Assembly (NCBI GenBank): GCA_030605895.1
Contig: JAUWHL010000327.1
Coordinates: forward strand, 1 to 6,619
Source of the DNA: Promethearchaeota archaeon
Lineage (GTDB): Archaea > Asgardarchaeota > Lokiarchaeia > Sigyniarchaeales > SOKP01
Direction: 5' to 3'
DNA: 6,619 nucleotides
The position numbers were made by a program, and so were the translations under genes. Of the stretch, positions 5,692 through 6,619 are shown piece after piece; the first letter of the stretch is position 1, and every line of letters begins with the position of its first letter. The notes under the pieces were generated by a model. It saw nothing but the letters and a program-made list of their open reading frames with translations, had not been told where the DNA came from and did not search any database.

Positions 5692-6619
5692 TTGTTGATT
5701 CGACGAAAAAAAGAGATAAAACGCGTTTTATTGATATCGCTCTTTATCCTTACAATTTTTTTATCTAATGTGCTGATCTTAAACAATTTTGATCAATACC
5801 AAAGTGATAAGAATCATAATACATCTAAGGAAGGAATATTAGATGAAATTAATATAAGTTCTAATCTAAACTTAAGTGATCCAATTACGGGTTCTGGCGT
5901 AGATCAAGAAGTGAGAATTAATGTAAATAATGTATCTCAAAATTTAAATAATAACACCGAATATTTCGAAATTCCTTCAAATGCATCCAAAGAGATGTTT
6001 CTTACGTATGGGAATTTTAGTTTTTCATTTCAAAATAATTATACAAAAGATTATACTATAGAAGATGACGACGCATTATATGCAGATAAGTTTATCTTGT
6101 TTGATTTTAACACAAGTAATTCAAACATTACTATCCATAACGGTACTGTGCTTGATGGCGACTTTAGTGATTTAATAGATGTTAGTCTTGATACTTCCAT
6201 TGATATAAATGCAACTACGGGGGTGATAAATTTCACCATTATAGCTAATTTCACTAATACTAAATTTAAAATACAAGACAGAGGAAATGTTCAATTTAAT
6301 AGAACTGAAATATTAGCTTTAATTTCTACTTTACATTTCAAACTTGATAAGGATGCAAACCTAACTGTGAGGATAAAAAATATTACGAACTCTAATTGGA
6401 AAGAGGTGATAACTTCACGTTCAATTAACTGCAGCTTAGGAGAACAAGTATTAACAGAGCATTTTATTAATGAGAATTTAAATTTCATAAATCTAACAAA
6501 TGTTTGTGATATTCAATTTATTTTTGAAAGGTGGGATCTGGATGATTTTATTGCAAATTTATCTAAATATGATTTGCAGTCTATATACGCGTTTGACCTA
6601 CCAATAACTAATGAAAGTT
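5692..6619 (+). CDS. Signal-anchored, Asn-rich, sequon-dense surface protein, 5' part (continues beyond the window)
   Basis: A reading frame free of stops runs from an in-frame TAA at 5623-5625 to the right edge. It has two tandem TTG codons (5692 and 5695) as the only plausible starts, giving at least 309 residues. The N-terminus is a classic signal sequence or anchor: basic IRRKKEIKR, then hydrophobic VLLISLFILTIFLSNVLIL (about 11-29). The rest is predicted extracellular. It contains about 41 Asn and 21 N-x-S/T sequons (none with Pro at x) in 309 residues, and only two Cys. That pattern fits a heavily N-glycosylated archaeal cell-surface protein. No catalytic or named domain is recognised; the alternating hydrophobic/polar pattern with many NFT, NIT and NLT motifs suggests beta-rich folding. 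A TATA box 29 bases upstream suggests a leaderless transcript. Apparent antisense frames at 6051-6254 and 6291-6488 are shadows. Function is unknown. Confidence 0.8.
   Translation, partial: MLIRRKKEIKRVLLISLFILTIFLSNVLILNNFDQYQSDKNHNTSKEGILDEINISSNLNLSDPITGSGVDQEVRINVNNVSQNLNNNTEYFEIPSNASKEMFLTYGNFSFSFQNNYTKDYTIEDDDALYADKFILFDFNTSNSNITIHNGTVLDGDFSDLIDVSLDTSIDINATTGVINFTIIANFTNTKFKIQDRGNVQFNRTEILALISTLHFKLDKDANLTVRIKNITNSNWKEVITSRSINCSLGEQVLTEHFINENLNFINLTNVCDIQFIFERWDLDDFIANLSKYDLQSIYAFDLPITNES

Noticed and set aside
6051..6488. Two - strand open frames (6051-6254 and 6291-6488)
   Set aside because: Both are antisense to the sequon-rich + strand gene, which has a signal anchor, a promoter and a continuous frame to the window edge.

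Overview
The window is strongly AT-rich and gene-dense, and looks archaeal. The methionyl-tRNA synthetase has the archaeal-type zinc-knuckle insertion fused to a C-terminal OB-fold tRNA-binding domain. Several genes lack ATG starts, one TTG start has a TATA-like box about 30 bp upstream, and the last gene encodes a surface protein packed with N-glycosylation sequons. A VWA protein carrying two RING/PHD-like zinc modules, with resemblance to the eukaryotic TFIIH subunit p44/Ssl1, makes an Asgard (Lokiarchaeia-like) archaeon my best guess. That lineage call is inference, not proof.

Layout, left to right: (1) the 3' end of an unrecognised soluble protein on the + strand, open through the left edge and ending at 743. 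(2) Tail-to-tail with it, one base away, metG (methionyl-tRNA synthetase) on the - strand, stop at 745. Its conserved N-terminus extends upstream of the only canonical in-frame start (GTG at 2739), but no ATG/GTG/TTG exists there. A good Shine-Dalgarno sequence lies just upstream. (3) A VWA plus double zinc-finger protein, - strand, 2875-4056, starting at TTG. (4) An M20-family metallopeptidase/deacylase (ArgE/DapE type), - strand, 4184-5545, with ATG and a Shine-Dalgarno sequence. (5) A 146-bp divergent promoter region. (6) On the + strand from about 5692 to the right edge, an open reading frame for a signal-anchored, Asn-rich exported protein. It has no ATG start and no stop inside the window.

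The three - strand genes (M20 peptidase, VWA-RING, metG) are co-directional, with gaps of 127 and 78 bp. They could be one transcript or three; TATA-like boxes in the gaps favour at least some independent initiation. No obvious pathway unites them: a housekeeping synthetase, a peptide/amino-acid deacylase and a presumptive protein-interaction or ubiquitin/transcription-related scaffold. I see no tRNA, rRNA, CRISPR array, insertion sequence or long repeat.

The most interesting items are the p44-like VWA/double-zinc-finger protein, the sequon-dense surface protein, and the missing canonical start codon of metG.
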